The notes: generated by a model from the letters alone, not told the origin. Shown: positions 36,769-46,326, counted from the stretch's first letter. The stretch is DNA of 64,000 nucleotides from Streptomyces sindenensis (GCF_014649035.1 NZ_BMSG01000012.1:124001-188000), one strand, 5' to 3'. Program-made: numbers and translations.

Positions 36769-39700
36769 CTACTGCTGCGGTGCCGGCGGCGGCTGCGGAG
36801 GCGTCTGCTGCCACCCGGCGGGAGGCACCGGGCCCTGCGGATCGGCCTGGCCTGCCGGGTTGCCCGTTCCGCCCTGCTGATCCGGCTGCCCCTGCTGCGG
36901 CACACCGGCGCCGGGCGTGGCCGGCCCGGCCTGCGGGGGAGGCGTCTGCTGCCACCCGTTCTGCGGTCCGCCCGGCGCCGGCTGCGGCGGGTAGGGGGCC
37001 TGGGGCGCCCCCGGCTGCCCGGCCGCCTGATATCCCCCGTACGGCGGCTGCCCGCCGTAGGGCTGACCGCTGTAGGGCTGCTGGCCCGGCTGGGGCTGCT
37101 GCGGCTGCCCGGGGTGCTGGGGCTGCTGGCCCGGCTGGGGCTGTGGGGCGTAGGGCTGACCGGGGCCGGGCTGCTGGGGTGCGTACGGCTGCTGACCCGG
37201 GATCTGCTGACCGGGCATCGGCTGTCCCGCCGCGGGCTGACCCGGCATCGGCTGGCCCTGGCCGCCGTGGCCCGGGTGGCCCTGCTGGCCGGGCAGGGGC
37301 GGGGCGTACTGCGGCGGCGGGTTCTGGCCGTCCGCCGTCCACAGTCCCTGCTGCTGCTGGGCGCGCGCGAAGTCCTCGGCCACCAGTGCCGAGAGGTGGA
37401 AGTACGCCTCACGGGTCTTGGGCCGCATCATGTCGAGGTCGACCTCGGCGCCCGCCGCCAGGTGCTCGTCGAACGGTACGACGACGACGCCGCGGCAGCG
37501 CGTCTCGAAGTGCTGCACGATGTCGTCCACCTTGATCATCTTGCCGGTCTCGCGGACCCCGGAGATGACGGTGAGCGAACGCTGCACCAGGTCCGCGTAC
37601 CCGTGCGCCGAGAGCCAGTCCAGCGTCGTGGAGGCACTGGAGGCGCCGTCGACCGAGGGGGTCGAGATGATGATCAGCTGGTCGGCGAGGTCGAGGACCC
37701 CGCGCATCGCGCTGTAGAGCAGCCCGGTGCCCGAGTCGGTGAGGATGATCGGGTACTGCTTCCCGAGCACCTCGATCGCGCGCCGGTAGTCCTCGTCGTT
37801 GAACGTCGTCGAGACGGCCGGGTCCACATCGTTGGCGATGATCTCCAGGCCGGAGGGCGCCTGCGAGGTGAACCTGCGGATGTCCATGTACGAGTTGAGG
37901 TACGGGATCGCCTGGACCAGGTCGCGGATGGTCGCCCCGGTCTCGCGGCGCACGCGGCGCCCCAGCGTACCGGCGTCCGGGTTGGCGTCGATGGCGAGGA
38001 TCTTGTCCTGCCGCTCGGTGGCCAGCGTCGATCCGAGGGCCGTGGTCGTGGTGGTCTTGCCCACGCCGCCCTTGAGACTGATGACGGCGATGCGGTAGCA
38101 GGACAGCACCGGCGTACGGATCAGGTCCAGCTTGCGCTGCCGCTCGGCCTCCTCCTTCTTGCCGCCGAGCTTGAACCGGGAGGCGGCGGAGGGGTTACGG
38201 CTGCTCTTGGCCTTCTGCTTGCCCCGCACCAGGCGGTCGGAGGAGAGCTCGACGGCCGCGGTGTACCCGAGCGGGGCGCCCGGCACGGACCGCTCGCGCT
38301 GGTCGTGCGCGACCGGGGTGGGCCAGGCGCCGCCCGCGCGCGGGTCGACGGGCTGCTGCGGCGGCTGGGCCTGGGCCGGGGGCTGGCCTTGAGCTGGGGG
38401 CTGGGGCTGAGCCTGGGGCTGCCGGCCGTACGCCTCCGGCTGCTGCGGGGCGGCGGGGGCGGGGAGGTTCGGGGTGCCCTGGGCGGGGAAGGGCGCGGGG
38501 GGCTGCTGGCCCGGCTGGCCTTGCTGCGGGGGCTGCGGTGCGCTGGGTGCCTGCCCCGGCTGCTGGCCCGGCTGACCCGGCTGCGGGAAGCCGTAGCCGC
38601 CCTGCGGCGGGAACCCGTAGCCGCCCGCGCCCTGCGGGGCCTGGGGGTGGGCCTGCGGCGGCAGCGGTGCGCTCGGCCCGGTCCCCGGGTGGCCGGGCTG
38701 ACCGGGGAACGGCTGCTGCTGGTGCGCCGGCTGGGGGGCCTGGGGTGCCGGGGGTGCCAGCGGCGGTTGGCCGGCCGGGCCCGCCTGGGGGAAGCCGTAG
38801 CCGCCGGGCGCCTGGTCCGCCGGGGCGGCGCCGGGCCACTGCGCCGCGGGCTGCGGTGCGGAGGGCGCCGGGGCGGCCGGCTGGAACGCGGGCGGCAGGG
38901 GCGGCAGGGCGCCGCCCTGCGCGGGCGGCGACCACGGCACCGGTGCGGCGGCGGCCTGCGGGGCGTCGGCGGCGGGCGGCGGCGCGTCCTGGGGCGGCGC
39001 GTCCTGAGGCGCGGCATCCTGCGGTACGACGTCCTGCGGTACGACGTCCTGCGAACCCGGGTCCGTAACGGCGGCGTCGGGGGCGGCGGGCGCGTCGTCG
39101 GAGCCGGGAGTCCCGTCCGTGCCGGTGCCGGTGCCGGTGCCGGTCGCGTCGCCGTCGTCCTTGGTGTCCGCGGAAGTCACGTCCGTACGGGAGTCGGCGT
39201 CCGTGAGCGAGGCGGGAGAGGCCGACGGCTCGGAGGACGTACCGGACGAGGACGCACCCGACACGGAAGCGTCCTCGGAGCCCGTGCCGGACGAGGCCGG
39301 GGCATCGCCCTCCGCAGCCTTCTCATCCTTCTCCTCGCTCTGTGCCCCGGCAGCGGACGCCGCCGCGGCCTCCGCCTCGCGATCCGCGATCTCCCGCTTC
39401 AGCGCGGCGGGCGAGAACCGCATCGTCGCGCCGCTCTCCACATCGCCACCGCCGAACGGACCGGCATCCGCGGCCGGAGCGGGCGTCTGCGGTGTCTGCG
39501 GCGTCTGAGGCGTCTCCGGGACGGCGGGTGCGGCCGGGGCCTCCCCAGCCGAGGGAGCAACCGGCTCGGCGGACGCCGGCGGTGCGGGCGCCCAGGTGGG
39601 CTCGAAGTCGCCGGGCGCCGCCGACAGGTCGGGCGAGGACACGGGCGCCCCGACCGGCGGCGGAGGGGGAGCCAGATGCGAGCCCGCTCCTCCCGACGAG

Positions 39701-39843
39701 TCCCCCGCCGCGTTCTGCGTGTACCAGGCGGGAGGGGTGTAGTCGATGGTGAACTCACCCGTCATCTCGGCGGGATCCGCGTCGGACGACTCGTCGACGG
39801 GCAGGTCCCATCCGCCGCGGATCTCGTCCCGATCGCCGTTCAC
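36769..39843 (-). CDS. EspI-like MinD/ParA ATPase with long Pro/Gln/Ala-rich regions
   Basis: 1024 aa, GTG start with AGGAGG four bases before it. Residues 1–540 are disordered and rich in Pro, Ala, Gln and Gly. A basic stretch (RLVRGKQKAKSSRNP) leads into a ParA/MinD domain (about 580–830) with the Walker A variant SLKGGVGKTTTTTALG, LAIDANPDAGTLG and ILTDSGTG. The last 190 residues are Gln/Pro/Gly repeats. This layout matches mycobacterial EspI (Rv3876), a regulator or accessory factor of ESX-1. It lies at the edge of the ESX cluster. Large low-complexity regions mean that length will vary between strains. Confidence 0.8.
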   Translation of the reverse strand: MNGDRDEIRGGWDLPVDESSDADPAEMTGEFTIDYTPPAWYTQNAAGDSSGGAGSHLAPPPPPVGAPVSSPDLSAAPGDFEPTWAPAPPASAEPVAPSAGEAPAAPAVPETPQTPQTPQTPAPAADAGPFGGGDVESGATMRFSPAALKREIADREAEAAAASAAGAQSEEKDEKAAEGDAPASSGTGSEDASVSGASSSGTSSEPSASPASLTDADSRTDVTSADTKDDGDATGTGTGTGTDGTPGSDDAPAAPDAAVTDPGSQDVVPQDVVPQDAAPQDAPPQDAPPPAADAPQAAAAPVPWSPPAQGGALPPLPPAFQPAAPAPSAPQPAAQWPGAAPADQAPGGYGFPQAGPAGQPPLAPPAPQAPQPAHQQQPFPGQPGHPGTGPSAPLPPQAHPQAPQGAGGYGFPPQGGYGFPQPGQPGQQPGQAPSAPQPPQQGQPGQQPPAPFPAQGTPNLPAPAAPQQPEAYGRQPQAQPQPPAQGQPPAQAQPPQQPVDPRAGGAWPTPVAHDQRERSVPGAPLGYTAAVELSSDRLVRGKQKAKSSRNPSAASRFKLGGKKEEAERQRKLDLIRTPVLSCYRIAVISLKGGVGKTTTTTALGSTLATERQDKILAIDANPDAGTLGRRVRRETGATIRDLVQAIPYLNSYMDIRRFTSQAPSGLEIIANDVDPAVSTTFNDEDYRRAIEVLGKQYPIILTDSGTGLLYSAMRGVLDLADQLIIISTPSVDGASSASTTLDWLSAHGYADLVQRSLTVISGVRETGKMIKVDDIVQHFETRCRGVVVVPFDEHLAAGAEVDLDMMRPKTREAYFHLSALVAEDFARAQQQQGLWTADGQNPPPQYAPPLPGQQGHPGHGGQGQPMPGQPAAGQPMPGQQIPGQQPYAPQQPGPGQPYAPQPQPGQQPQHPGQPQQPQPGQQPYSGQPYGGQPPYGGYQAAGQPGAPQAPYPPQPAPGGPQNGWQQTPPPQAGPATPGAGVPQQGQPDQQGGTGNPAGQADPQGPVPPAGWQQTPPQPPPAPQQ

Positions 39844-40203
39844 TTTGCCTCCTGGTGTGGTCGAGCACCCTTGTGCCGTGGTGGGTGGGGGCGACCGTTC
39901 CCGATGTGCCGGTCCGCCCGGCTCTCCCCCTTGCGACGCGCATCACCTGCTCGCAGGTTTCTTCTGCCGCGCCCCACCCACCCTAATCGCCATCCGGCGA
40001 ACTCAGGCAGGCGTAGGGCACGGCAAAACCCGCCCCACGGGCCCCGTGTCACGGCCCGGTGAACCAGGTGTGAGGGAAGGACGGTCGCGAGACGGGCATT
40101 TACGGCCATACGCGTACAGGGGCGAAGGGGGAAAGGCCACTTCGCCGGGCCGCCCACCACCGTGCCCGCGCCCCCGGGGCGACGAAACCGCCCGACGCCG
40201 GAC
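39844..40203. other. 360-bp gene-free region upstream of the EspI-like gene
   Basis: No credible gene is visible on either strand. The AGGAGG ribosome-binding site of the EspI-like gene lies at 39848–39853 (minus strand). A TAGGGT −10-like hexamer on the minus strand (39980–39985) has no good −35, so it is only a weak promoter candidate. Confidence 0.4.
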
Positions 40204-40437
40204 CTACGTGAGGTCGAACTCACCGTCGCGAGCGCCCAGGACGAACGCCGTCCACTCCGCCTCCGTGTACCGCAGGACGGTGTCCGGGTCCAGTGAGGAA
40301 CGCATGGCGACACCGCCGCCCGGCAGATGCGCGATCTCGACGCGCTCCTCCGCCTCCTCGGTGCCCGGGGCGCTGAGCCAGGTCACGTCGGAGATGTCGA
40401 GAGCGTAGAGCTCGTCCTTTTCCTGCTGGGTGCCCAT
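40204..40437 (-). CDS. DUF397-domain protein
   Basis: 77 aa. The middle and end (VEIAHLPGGGVAMRSSLDPDTVLRYTEAEWTAFV, described here as residues 33–66) match DUF397: VEVA, VAVRDSKDP and a final aromatic Trp helix. DUF397 proteins often accompany XRE-type regulators in Streptomyces and act with them in development; none is adjacent here. ATG 40437 follows AAGGGA by eight bases. It lies inside the ESX cluster between the EspI-like gene and the eccE pair. Confidence 0.8.
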   Translation of the reverse strand: MGTQQEKDELYALDISDVTWLSAPGTEEAEERVEIAHLPGGGVAMRSSLDPDTVLRYTEAEWTAFVLGARDGEFDLT

Positions 40438-40588
40438 GACTGGCGTCCCTTCGATCGAACGGATTCGGTGCGTGGTCCATGTTCCCCGGTGACAGGGGCG
40501 TCCGTGGGCCGAACGGGACAGCGAAACGGATGAGGAATGCGGGAACAGGACCGGGACCGGGACCGGGAACAGGGAAACGGGGCAGGAA

Positions 40589-41299
40589 TCAGTCCATCCG
40601 GCGAGCTGTGCCCAGCAGACCGGTCTCGGCGTCGGTCGGGTTCGTCATCACCCAATGGTGTTCCCGCCCCGCGACCCACAGGGTGACCCCGTCCGCCAGC
40701 GTGGGCAGCGCCTCGTACTCGGCGCGCGCGAGCCCCAGGATCCGGCCGATCTGCTCGGCCTCGCCGGGGGAGACCCGCTGGACGCCCACCAGCGCCGAGG
40801 ACCGCATCAACCGCGGTGCGACGGGGCTCAGATAGGGCAGCAGCGTCAGCACGGACTGCCACGGCGAGGACACCACCCGGCCCCGCGGCGGCCGCATGCC
40901 GCAGTCCCGTACGACGACCACGGGGCTGCCCACGGTCGCACCCGTCGGCGGAACGCGCCCCACGTCGTACAGGGACACGCACTCAAGACCGGCGCCGGCC
41001 GCCTGGGCGAGCGTGGTCCAGGCCTGGACGCGACCGGTCTCGACCGCCACCCGGGCGCCGGTGCCCGCCGCCCGCAGCGCCAGGACCTGCGCCGTCCACA
41101 GCCCGCCGATCAGCGTGACGTCGTACGGCACCGGGCGGTGGAACCCGATCAGCTGCGGCTTGTTGTTCGCGTCGTTGCCGATGATCACGCCGTCGTCGCC
41201 GACCGGCAGCGACAACGCGCCCAGATGGTCCGCGGGCACGGTGTGACCCGCGTGCCGGGGGCCGCGCAGCCCGCGCCGGGGTTCGGTCCGGTTGCTCAC
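40589..41299 (-). CDS. unrecognised protein coupled to eccE
   Basis: 236 aa, no family recognised. GTG 41299 overlaps the eccE stop (GTGA), so it is made with EccE. It has no signal peptide or transmembrane helix. Alpha/beta character is suggested by DVTLIGGLWTAQVLALRAAG, SPVVVVRDCGM and DGVTLWVAGREHHWVMT, the last resembling a small beta-sheet. It may be a cytosolic partner of EccE or of the core complex. The 151-bp gap to the next gene contains three tandem ACCGGG units near 40550–40570. Confidence 0.7.
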   Translation of the reverse strand: MSNRTEPRRGLRGPRHAGHTVPADHLGALSLPVGDDGVIIGNDANNKPQLIGFHRPVPYDVTLIGGLWTAQVLALRAAGTGARVAVETGRVQAWTTLAQAAGAGLECVSLYDVGRVPPTGATVGSPVVVVRDCGMRPPRGRVVSSPWQSVLTLLPYLSPVAPRLMRSSALVGVQRVSPGEAEQIGRILGLARAEYEALPTLADGVTLWVAGREHHWVMTNPTDAETGLLGTARRMD

Positions 41300-42666
41300 T
41301 GTGCGCCTCCCAGCGGGAGCGTGGCCAGGACACCCGGCAACTGCTCGCGGTCCAGCCGTACGAGACCCACCTTGGCGTGCCGGGCGGCCTGCTCCAACGT
41401 CCTTCTCACCCCGATGAGTTCGGTGTCCGAACCACCGGTGACCCGCACATGGCCGACCACGCTCGTCGAGCCCTGCCGCGCCCCTCGGCGCACCGTCAGG
41501 CTGAACGTCGTCGCGTACGCGGGAACCGACGTCAACAGCGCGACCAGTTGCGGCAGCGGCGTCGCGCCCCGCCCCAACTCGGGCCAGCGGTCCACCGCGT
41601 ACGTCGTGTGCCAGCGGTCGTCGCACCGCCAGACCCGCGACGTCTCCATGGTGCGCCGCTGCGGTGCGGCGTCCGGGCGGCCCGCCCGACCCGACAGGAT
41701 GGGATTGGCGCACGCGGAGGTGGCCACCGCGGAGTTCAACTCGTCCTGGTCCAGCACCGCGGCCTGGAAACCGGCGCCCGTGATCCGGCTCGCGACATGG
41801 TCGGCGACCCGCACCAGACAGCGCTGCGCCCCCTCGACACCGCCGCCGCGCGCCTCGATGGCCTCACGGCACAGCTCCGGATCCAGCTTCACCGCCACCC
41901 AGGTCATCCGCAGGGCGGGCGCACCCGTCTGGTCCTGCAACGGCGCGTACGAGAGCCGGGCCACCGACTGCTGCGGCAGATGAGGGGCCGGGGCGCACCG
42001 CACCTGCTGCACCAACTGCGCCGACTCCACCACGATGTCGTCCACCGTGAGGGCGTCGCCCAGCAGCGACAACGGGAGCGACCGGGCGCCGAACGCGGGC
42101 CGCAGCGCCTCGCCGCTCGCCTGCACCCGCACCACGGCGGTCAGGAACGTACCGTCGCCGAGCATCCCCACCGTCCGGTGGTTCCGGTCGACATGGACGT
42201 GCGGGGCGAAGCCGGGCACGTTCTCGGCGACCGGGGCCAGCATCGGCTCCGCGTCCGCGTCCGCGGACGGCGCGGCGGAGGCGGCCCGGCGCCGGGCCCG
42301 CAGCCCCAGAGCGCTCGACACCCAGTCCTGGAGCGCGCGGCCCCGTCGGCGTACCAGCGCGAGCGCGACCAGCAGACACAGCAGCACGAGCGAGGGGATC
42401 AGCCACGCGCCGCCCAGCGCCGCGCCCACGGCGGCGATCACGAGACCCAGCTCGACGATCACGAGCTGACGCAGAACGGGGCGCACCCGGTCGGTCCGCG
42501 AGATCGAACGCAAGGTCGTCGCGGCAGGTGCGGCCGGCCCGGGAGAGGCGGAACGCGAGGACGGATCGGGGGCCGTTGCGGGCGGCTGGTTGCTGCGTTG
42601 CCTCCGGGAAGTCCCGGCGGCCCGACGGCCGGCCCGCCCGGTACGCTCGCGCGTAGCTGCACCCAT
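41296..42666 (-). CDS. eccE: type VII secretion protein EccE
   Basis: 456 aa. A basic, Pro/Ala-rich N-terminus precedes two adjacent hydrophobic helices (QLVIVELGLVIAAVGAALGG and WLIPSLVLLCLLVALALV). A soluble domain of about 330 residues follows, beginning FAPHVHVDRNHRTVGMLGDGTF. Two N-terminal helices followed by a soluble domain is the EccE pattern, and the position fits. EccE is a peripheral subunit of the ESX membrane complex. ATG 42666 follows GAGGGGG by about ten bases. It is divergent from eccB with 195 bp between the starts. Confidence 0.85.
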   Translation of the reverse strand: MGAATRERTGRAGRRAAGTSRRQRSNQPPATAPDPSSRSASPGPAAPAATTLRSISRTDRVRPVLRQLVIVELGLVIAAVGAALGGAWLIPSLVLLCLLVALALVRRRGRALQDWVSSALGLRARRRAASAAPSADADAEPMLAPVAENVPGFAPHVHVDRNHRTVGMLGDGTFLTAVVRVQASGEALRPAFGARSLPLSLLGDALTVDDIVVESAQLVQQVRCAPAPHLPQQSVARLSYAPLQDQTGAPALRMTWVAVKLDPELCREAIEARGGGVEGAQRCLVRVADHVASRITGAGFQAAVLDQDELNSAVATSACANPILSGRAGRPDAAPQRRTMETSRVWRCDDRWHTTYAVDRWPELGRGATPLPQLVALLTSVPAYATTFSLTVRRGARQGSTSVVGHVRVTGGSDTELIGVRRTLEQAARHAKVGLVRLDREQLPGVLATLPLGGAQ

Positions 42667-42861
42667 CGCCGCGTTGCCCCCTCGTGTCCGTATTCACCGC
42701 TTTTTGCACGGGTGTTGATCGGGTCGTCACCCTACCTGAGCACGGGGAGCGGAAGCCCAGCAGGCATAGTAGGGACGCGGTACGGCAGCGGGGGCCGATG
42801 GTGCGTGTGGGACCCTGCTCCGATCGCTTTCGATCACCGGGGACGAAGGGTCAGCGGACAC

Positions 42862-44394
42862 ATGGCATCACGGCGGGACGAGCTCAACGCCTATACCTTT
42901 GCGAAGCGGAGGTTGATCGCACAGTTCCTGCAGCCCAACCCCACCGGTTCCGAGGAAGGCGCCCCCCGGCCGCTGCGCGCGGTGCTGCCCGGGGCCATCA
43001 TCGCCGTCGTGGTTCTCGCCGTGTTCGGCGCCTGGGGCATGTTCAAGCCGGTGGCCCCCCAGAAATGGGACACCCCCAAGGAACACGTCATCATCGCGAG
43101 CAAGTCCACCACCAGGTACGTGGTGTTGACGACCGACGGCAAGAAGCAACTGCACCCCGTTCTGAACATGGCCTCCGCGAAGCTCCTGCTCGCCCCGGAC
43201 AAGGGCACCGTCGTCAACGTCAACGAGTCCGTCCTGGACAACGGCAAGATTCCGCACGGCGCCACCCTCGGTATCCCGTACGCCCCCGACCGGCTGCCCG
43301 ATGCCAAGCAAGCGGGCGCGGCCAAACGCTGGGCGGTCTGCGAACGCCCCGGTGAGGGGGGCCGGGCGATCCAGAAGGCGACCTTCATCTTCGCCGAGCG
43401 CGAGGAGAAGAAGACGGAGGGGAAGAACGCCCTGCGGGGCGGCGAGCTGATGTACGTCGAGGGCCCGGACCGGACCCGCTACATCGTCGACGCCTCCGGC
43501 AAGGCCTACCCGGTCCAGAAGGACGAACTGCTCCTGCGCACCCTGGTCGACCAGAACTCCAAGCCCCAGCGGGTCTCCGCCGCCTGGCTGGCCACGTTGC
43601 ACACCGGGGACCCGATCACCTTCCCGACCGTGGACGGCACCCCCGGCGCCCCCGCCGGTGCCCCCGGCACCCTGGACGAGCAGACGAACCGCGTCGGCAT
43701 GGTCCTCACCGCGACGGCGGGAACCAAGACCCAGAGCTACGTCGTCCTGCCGGGCAGGGTCGCCCCGGTCTCCGACTTCACGGCCAAGCTCCTGCTCAGC
43801 AGCCGGCAGCTGGTCCCCCTCAAGCAGGCGGGCACGGCGAAGCCGGTGAGCGCCGCCGAACTCCAACCGGGCGCCCCGTTCGGCCAGGGGAGGGACTGGC
43901 CGGTCGACAGGCCCGAGCCCGTCAACTCCCCTGACGTCAAGAAGGGCAGCCGGAACACCGTGTGCAACGTTCTGCGGGGCGTGGACGCCGACAGCGGCGC
44001 CACCACCCTGAGCACCTGGGTGGGTACGAGCTTCCCCGCGACGCTCCCCACCGGCTCCAGCAGCGCCTACGTCACCCCCGGATCGGGTGAGTTCTTCCGC
44101 CAGTTCAAGGGTTCCACGACCAGCGCGGGTTTCCTCTTCCTGGTCACCGACACCGGCCTGCGCTACGCGATGCAGTCCAACAGCGACAGCGGCAGCGGCC
44201 GGGGCGACTCCGGCATCGGCGAATCCGGCAGCAAGAAGGAGCGGGAGGCCCAGCAGCAGGAGGCGCAGCAGGCGCAGAACCGGCTCGGCTACAAGGACGT
44301 CGACCCCAACCCCGTACCCGCGACCTGGTCCTCACTCCTGCCGACCGGCCCCCGGCTCTCCACCGGCGCGGCCCGCCAGCCGCAGGGATCGTGA
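42862..44394 (+). CDS. eccB: type VII secretion protein EccB
   Basis: 510 aa. MASRRDELNAYTFAKRRL is the conserved EccB start, followed by a single transmembrane helix (residues 41–60) and a large extracytoplasmic domain with repeats (VVNVNESVLDNGKIPHGATLGIPYAPDRLP, residues about 114–143). The tail is Gln/Glu-rich. EccB is one of the ESX core channel subunits. ATG 42862 is the only start that keeps the conserved N-terminus. The stop overlaps the region of the mycP start. Confidence 0.93.
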   Translation: MASRRDELNAYTFAKRRLIAQFLQPNPTGSEEGAPRPLRAVLPGAIIAVVVLAVFGAWGMFKPVAPQKWDTPKEHVIIASKSTTRYVVLTTDGKKQLHPVLNMASAKLLLAPDKGTVVNVNESVLDNGKIPHGATLGIPYAPDRLPDAKQAGAAKRWAVCERPGEGGRAIQKATFIFAEREEKKTEGKNALRGGELMYVEGPDRTRYIVDASGKAYPVQKDELLLRTLVDQNSKPQRVSAAWLATLHTGDPITFPTVDGTPGAPAGAPGTLDEQTNRVGMVLTATAGTKTQSYVVLPGRVAPVSDFTAKLLLSSRQLVPLKQAGTAKPVSAAELQPGAPFGQGRDWPVDRPEPVNSPDVKKGSRNTVCNVLRGVDADSGATTLSTWVGTSFPATLPTGSSSAYVTPGSGEFFRQFKGSTTSAGFLFLVTDTGLRYAMQSNSDSGSGRGDSGIGESGSKKEREAQQQEAQQAQNRLGYKDVDPNPVPATWSSLLPTGPRLSTGAARQPQGS

Positions 44395-44396
44395 CG

Positions 44397-45680
44397 ATGG
44401 CAGACACCTCCACCGCCGGCCTCACCGTCGGCCGGACGGCCCGCCGACTCGCAACGGCCCGCCGCCTCGCAACGGCCACGGCGGCAACGGCCGTTCTCCT
44501 GATCACCCTGCCGGTGACCTCCGCGGCGGCGGAAGACTCGACCCAGTGCACGTTCCCGTCCAAGAAGTACCCGGGCCGTCCCTGGGCCTTGCAGCGCGTC
44601 CTGCTGGACGAGCTGTGGAAGCAGTCCACCGGAAAGGGCGTCCGGGTCGCGGTCATCGACACCGGCGTCGACATCAAGAACGACCAGCTCAGGTCGGCGG
44701 TCGACGTCAAGGCAGGGCGCAACTACCTCCCGAAGGGCCTCAAGACCGAGGACGGCACGAAGATCGAGCGCGGCAAGGAGAACGGCACCACGGACACCGT
44801 GGGCCACGGCACCAAGGTCGCCGGGATCATCGCCGCCCGCGAGGCGAAGGGCACCGGCTTCAGCGGCCTCGCCCCCGACGCGACGATCATCCCGATCCAG
44901 CAGAACGACGCCGAGGGCCACGGCAACACGGCGACCCTCGCCAGGGCGATCACCTACGCCGCCACCGAGGCGAAGGCCGACATCATCAACATCTCCCAGG
45001 ACACGGCCGACGCCGTAAAACCCTCCACGGAGCTGAAACGGGCCGTCGACAGCGCCCTCGCCCGGAACATCGTGGTCGTCGCCTCGGCGGGCAACGACGG
45101 ACTCGGCGGAAACGTCAAGGAGACCTACCCGGCCTCCTTCAAGGGCGTCCTGGCCGTCGCCTCCTCCGACCGCAACAACGAGCGAGCGCCCTTCTCCCAG
45201 TCGGGAGACTTCGTCGGCATCGCCGCCCCCGGGGTGGACGTCATCTCCACGGTCCCCGGCGGCGGACACTGCTCCGACAACGGAACCAGCTTCTCCGCCC
45301 CGTACGTCGCCGGGGTCGCCGCCCTGATCAGGGCGAAGCACCCCGACTGGACGCAGGGGCAGATCGTCGCGCAGATCCAGCAGACGGCGGAGCGCTCCAT
45401 CGCCGGCCACGACAGCGCAGTCGGCTGGGGCGTCGTCGACCCGGTACGCGCCCTCACCGAGGACGACAAGCCGATCGACCGCCCGATCGCGAGCGAGGGC
45501 ATGAGCAAGGGCAAAGCCCCGACCCCCGCCGAACTCCACCTGGGCGAGACGGCCGACGAGCGGAACGCCCGCCTGGCGACGTACGTCATGGTCGGCGGCG
45601 GCGTCCTGGTGGCGGCCATCGCGGGCACGGCAGTGGCGGTACGGGACAGACGACGACGCCTGGAACGAGCGGCGGGGTGA
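44397..45680 (+). CDS. mycP: mycosin (ESX subtilisin-like protease), first copy
   Basis: 427 aa. A basic signal peptide is followed by the subtilisin catalytic triad Asp88 (AVIDTGVD), His137 (VGHGTKVAG) and Ser298 (NGTSFSAP), with the oxyanion motif SAGNDG. A hydrophobic helix (YVMVGGGVLVAAIAGTAVAV) and basic tail anchor it in the membrane. ATG 44397 has AGGGA eight bases upstream; the GTG at 44391 overlapping eccB is less likely. Mycosins stabilise the ESX core and process substrates such as EspB. Cluster position next to eccB marks this as the core-linked copy. Confidence 0.92.
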   Translation: MADTSTAGLTVGRTARRLATARRLATATAATAVLLITLPVTSAAAEDSTQCTFPSKKYPGRPWALQRVLLDELWKQSTGKGVRVAVIDTGVDIKNDQLRSAVDVKAGRNYLPKGLKTEDGTKIERGKENGTTDTVGHGTKVAGIIAAREAKGTGFSGLAPDATIIPIQQNDAEGHGNTATLARAITYAATEAKADIINISQDTADAVKPSTELKRAVDSALARNIVVVASAGNDGLGGNVKETYPASFKGVLAVASSDRNNERAPFSQSGDFVGIAAPGVDVISTVPGGGHCSDNGTSFSAPYVAGVAALIRAKHPDWTQGQIVAQIQQTAERSIAGHDSAVGWGVVDPVRALTEDDKPIDRPIASEGMSKGKAPTPAELHLGETADERNARLATYVMVGGGVLVAAIAGTAVAVRDRRRRLERAAG

Positions 45681-45761
45681 GGCGGAGCGGAGGAACGGTA
45701 GAGGTTCCAAAGGCCCGTCAGACGACCGGTCATGAGACAAGTCACGTGGCCACCAAGTCGA

Positions 45762-45790
45762 TTGGCGCTGTCCTAGGCAGTGACTAGAGT
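45762..45790 (+). promoter_or_regulatory. sigma-70 (HrdB)-type promoter for the ESX substrate operon
   Basis: TTGGCG (45762–45767) and TAGAGT (45785–45790) are separated by 17 bp, close to the streptomycete consensus TTGACN–N16-18–TAGRRT. It lies 93 bp before GTG 45883 in the gap after the first mycosin, and would start the substrate genes as a separate unit. Confidence 0.65.
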
Positions 45791-45882
45791 TGTTGCGATG
45801 AGATCGGATCGGACCGTGTCAGTGCGATAGCAACGCGGAACGAGCCGAGCAAACGGGGATGCAGAACGGGGAGGTCGGCGCT

Positions 45883-46326
45883 GTGGCCGAAGACGGTACG
45901 GGTGATCTCAAGCGCGGGGTGGGCGCGCTGGAGAAGTTCAAGAAGAGCGTGGACGCCCTGCTGGCGGACTTCGAGGGTTCGGCGGCCAGCAAGTCGAAGG
46001 TCGCCGACCAGAAGATCACGCGGGCCTCACTGAGCGGCCAGAACGCTTGCTTCGCGGAGGCGGACGGCCTGTACACCCAGTACAACCGGGTCCACTCCTC
46101 CCTCGTCTCGCTCTCCAAGTCCTTGGGCGACCAGATCGAGTACCTGAGCTTGGGGGTGCATGCGGCGGCGGTGGGTTTCGACAACGTTGAGGACGACGTC
46201 AGGCGAAGGTTCCACGAGATCCAGACCCGCCTGTACGAAGAGAACGAGAAGCACGCCAAGGCTGAAAAGAGTCCTGAGAAGACCAGCGACGACAAGCAGT
46301 TCGAATCCGGATGGGGGGCGGAATGA
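45883..46326 (+). CDS. helical ESX-linked protein with YxxxE motif, putative substrate or chaperone
   Basis: 147 aa from GTG 45883, chosen because GGGGAGG precedes it by eight bases (the ATG at 45859 has no usable spacing). It is all-helical with a central region of coiled-coil type and YEENE at residues 118–122, matching the YxxxD/E type VII secretion signal, in a charged C-terminal segment. No WXG motif is present. It overlaps the EspB-like gene (ATGA), so it is likely co-translated with it and may be its partner. Confidence 0.7.
   Translation: MAEDGTGDLKRGVGALEKFKKSVDALLADFEGSAASKSKVADQKITRASLSGQNACFAEADGLYTQYNRVHSSLVSLSKSLGDQIEYLSLGVHAAAVGFDNVEDDVRRRFHEIQTRLYEENEKHAKAEKSPEKTSDDKQFESGWGAE

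Noticed and set aside
36712..40062. Long plus-strand frame opposite the EspI-like gene
   Set aside because: It is a shadow of the Gln/Pro codons; the minus strand has a ParA domain and AGGAGG.
45859..45882. ATG 45859 as start of the 147-aa ESX protein
   Set aside because: The purine run directly touches the ATG, whereas GTG 45883 has GGGGAGG at good spacing.
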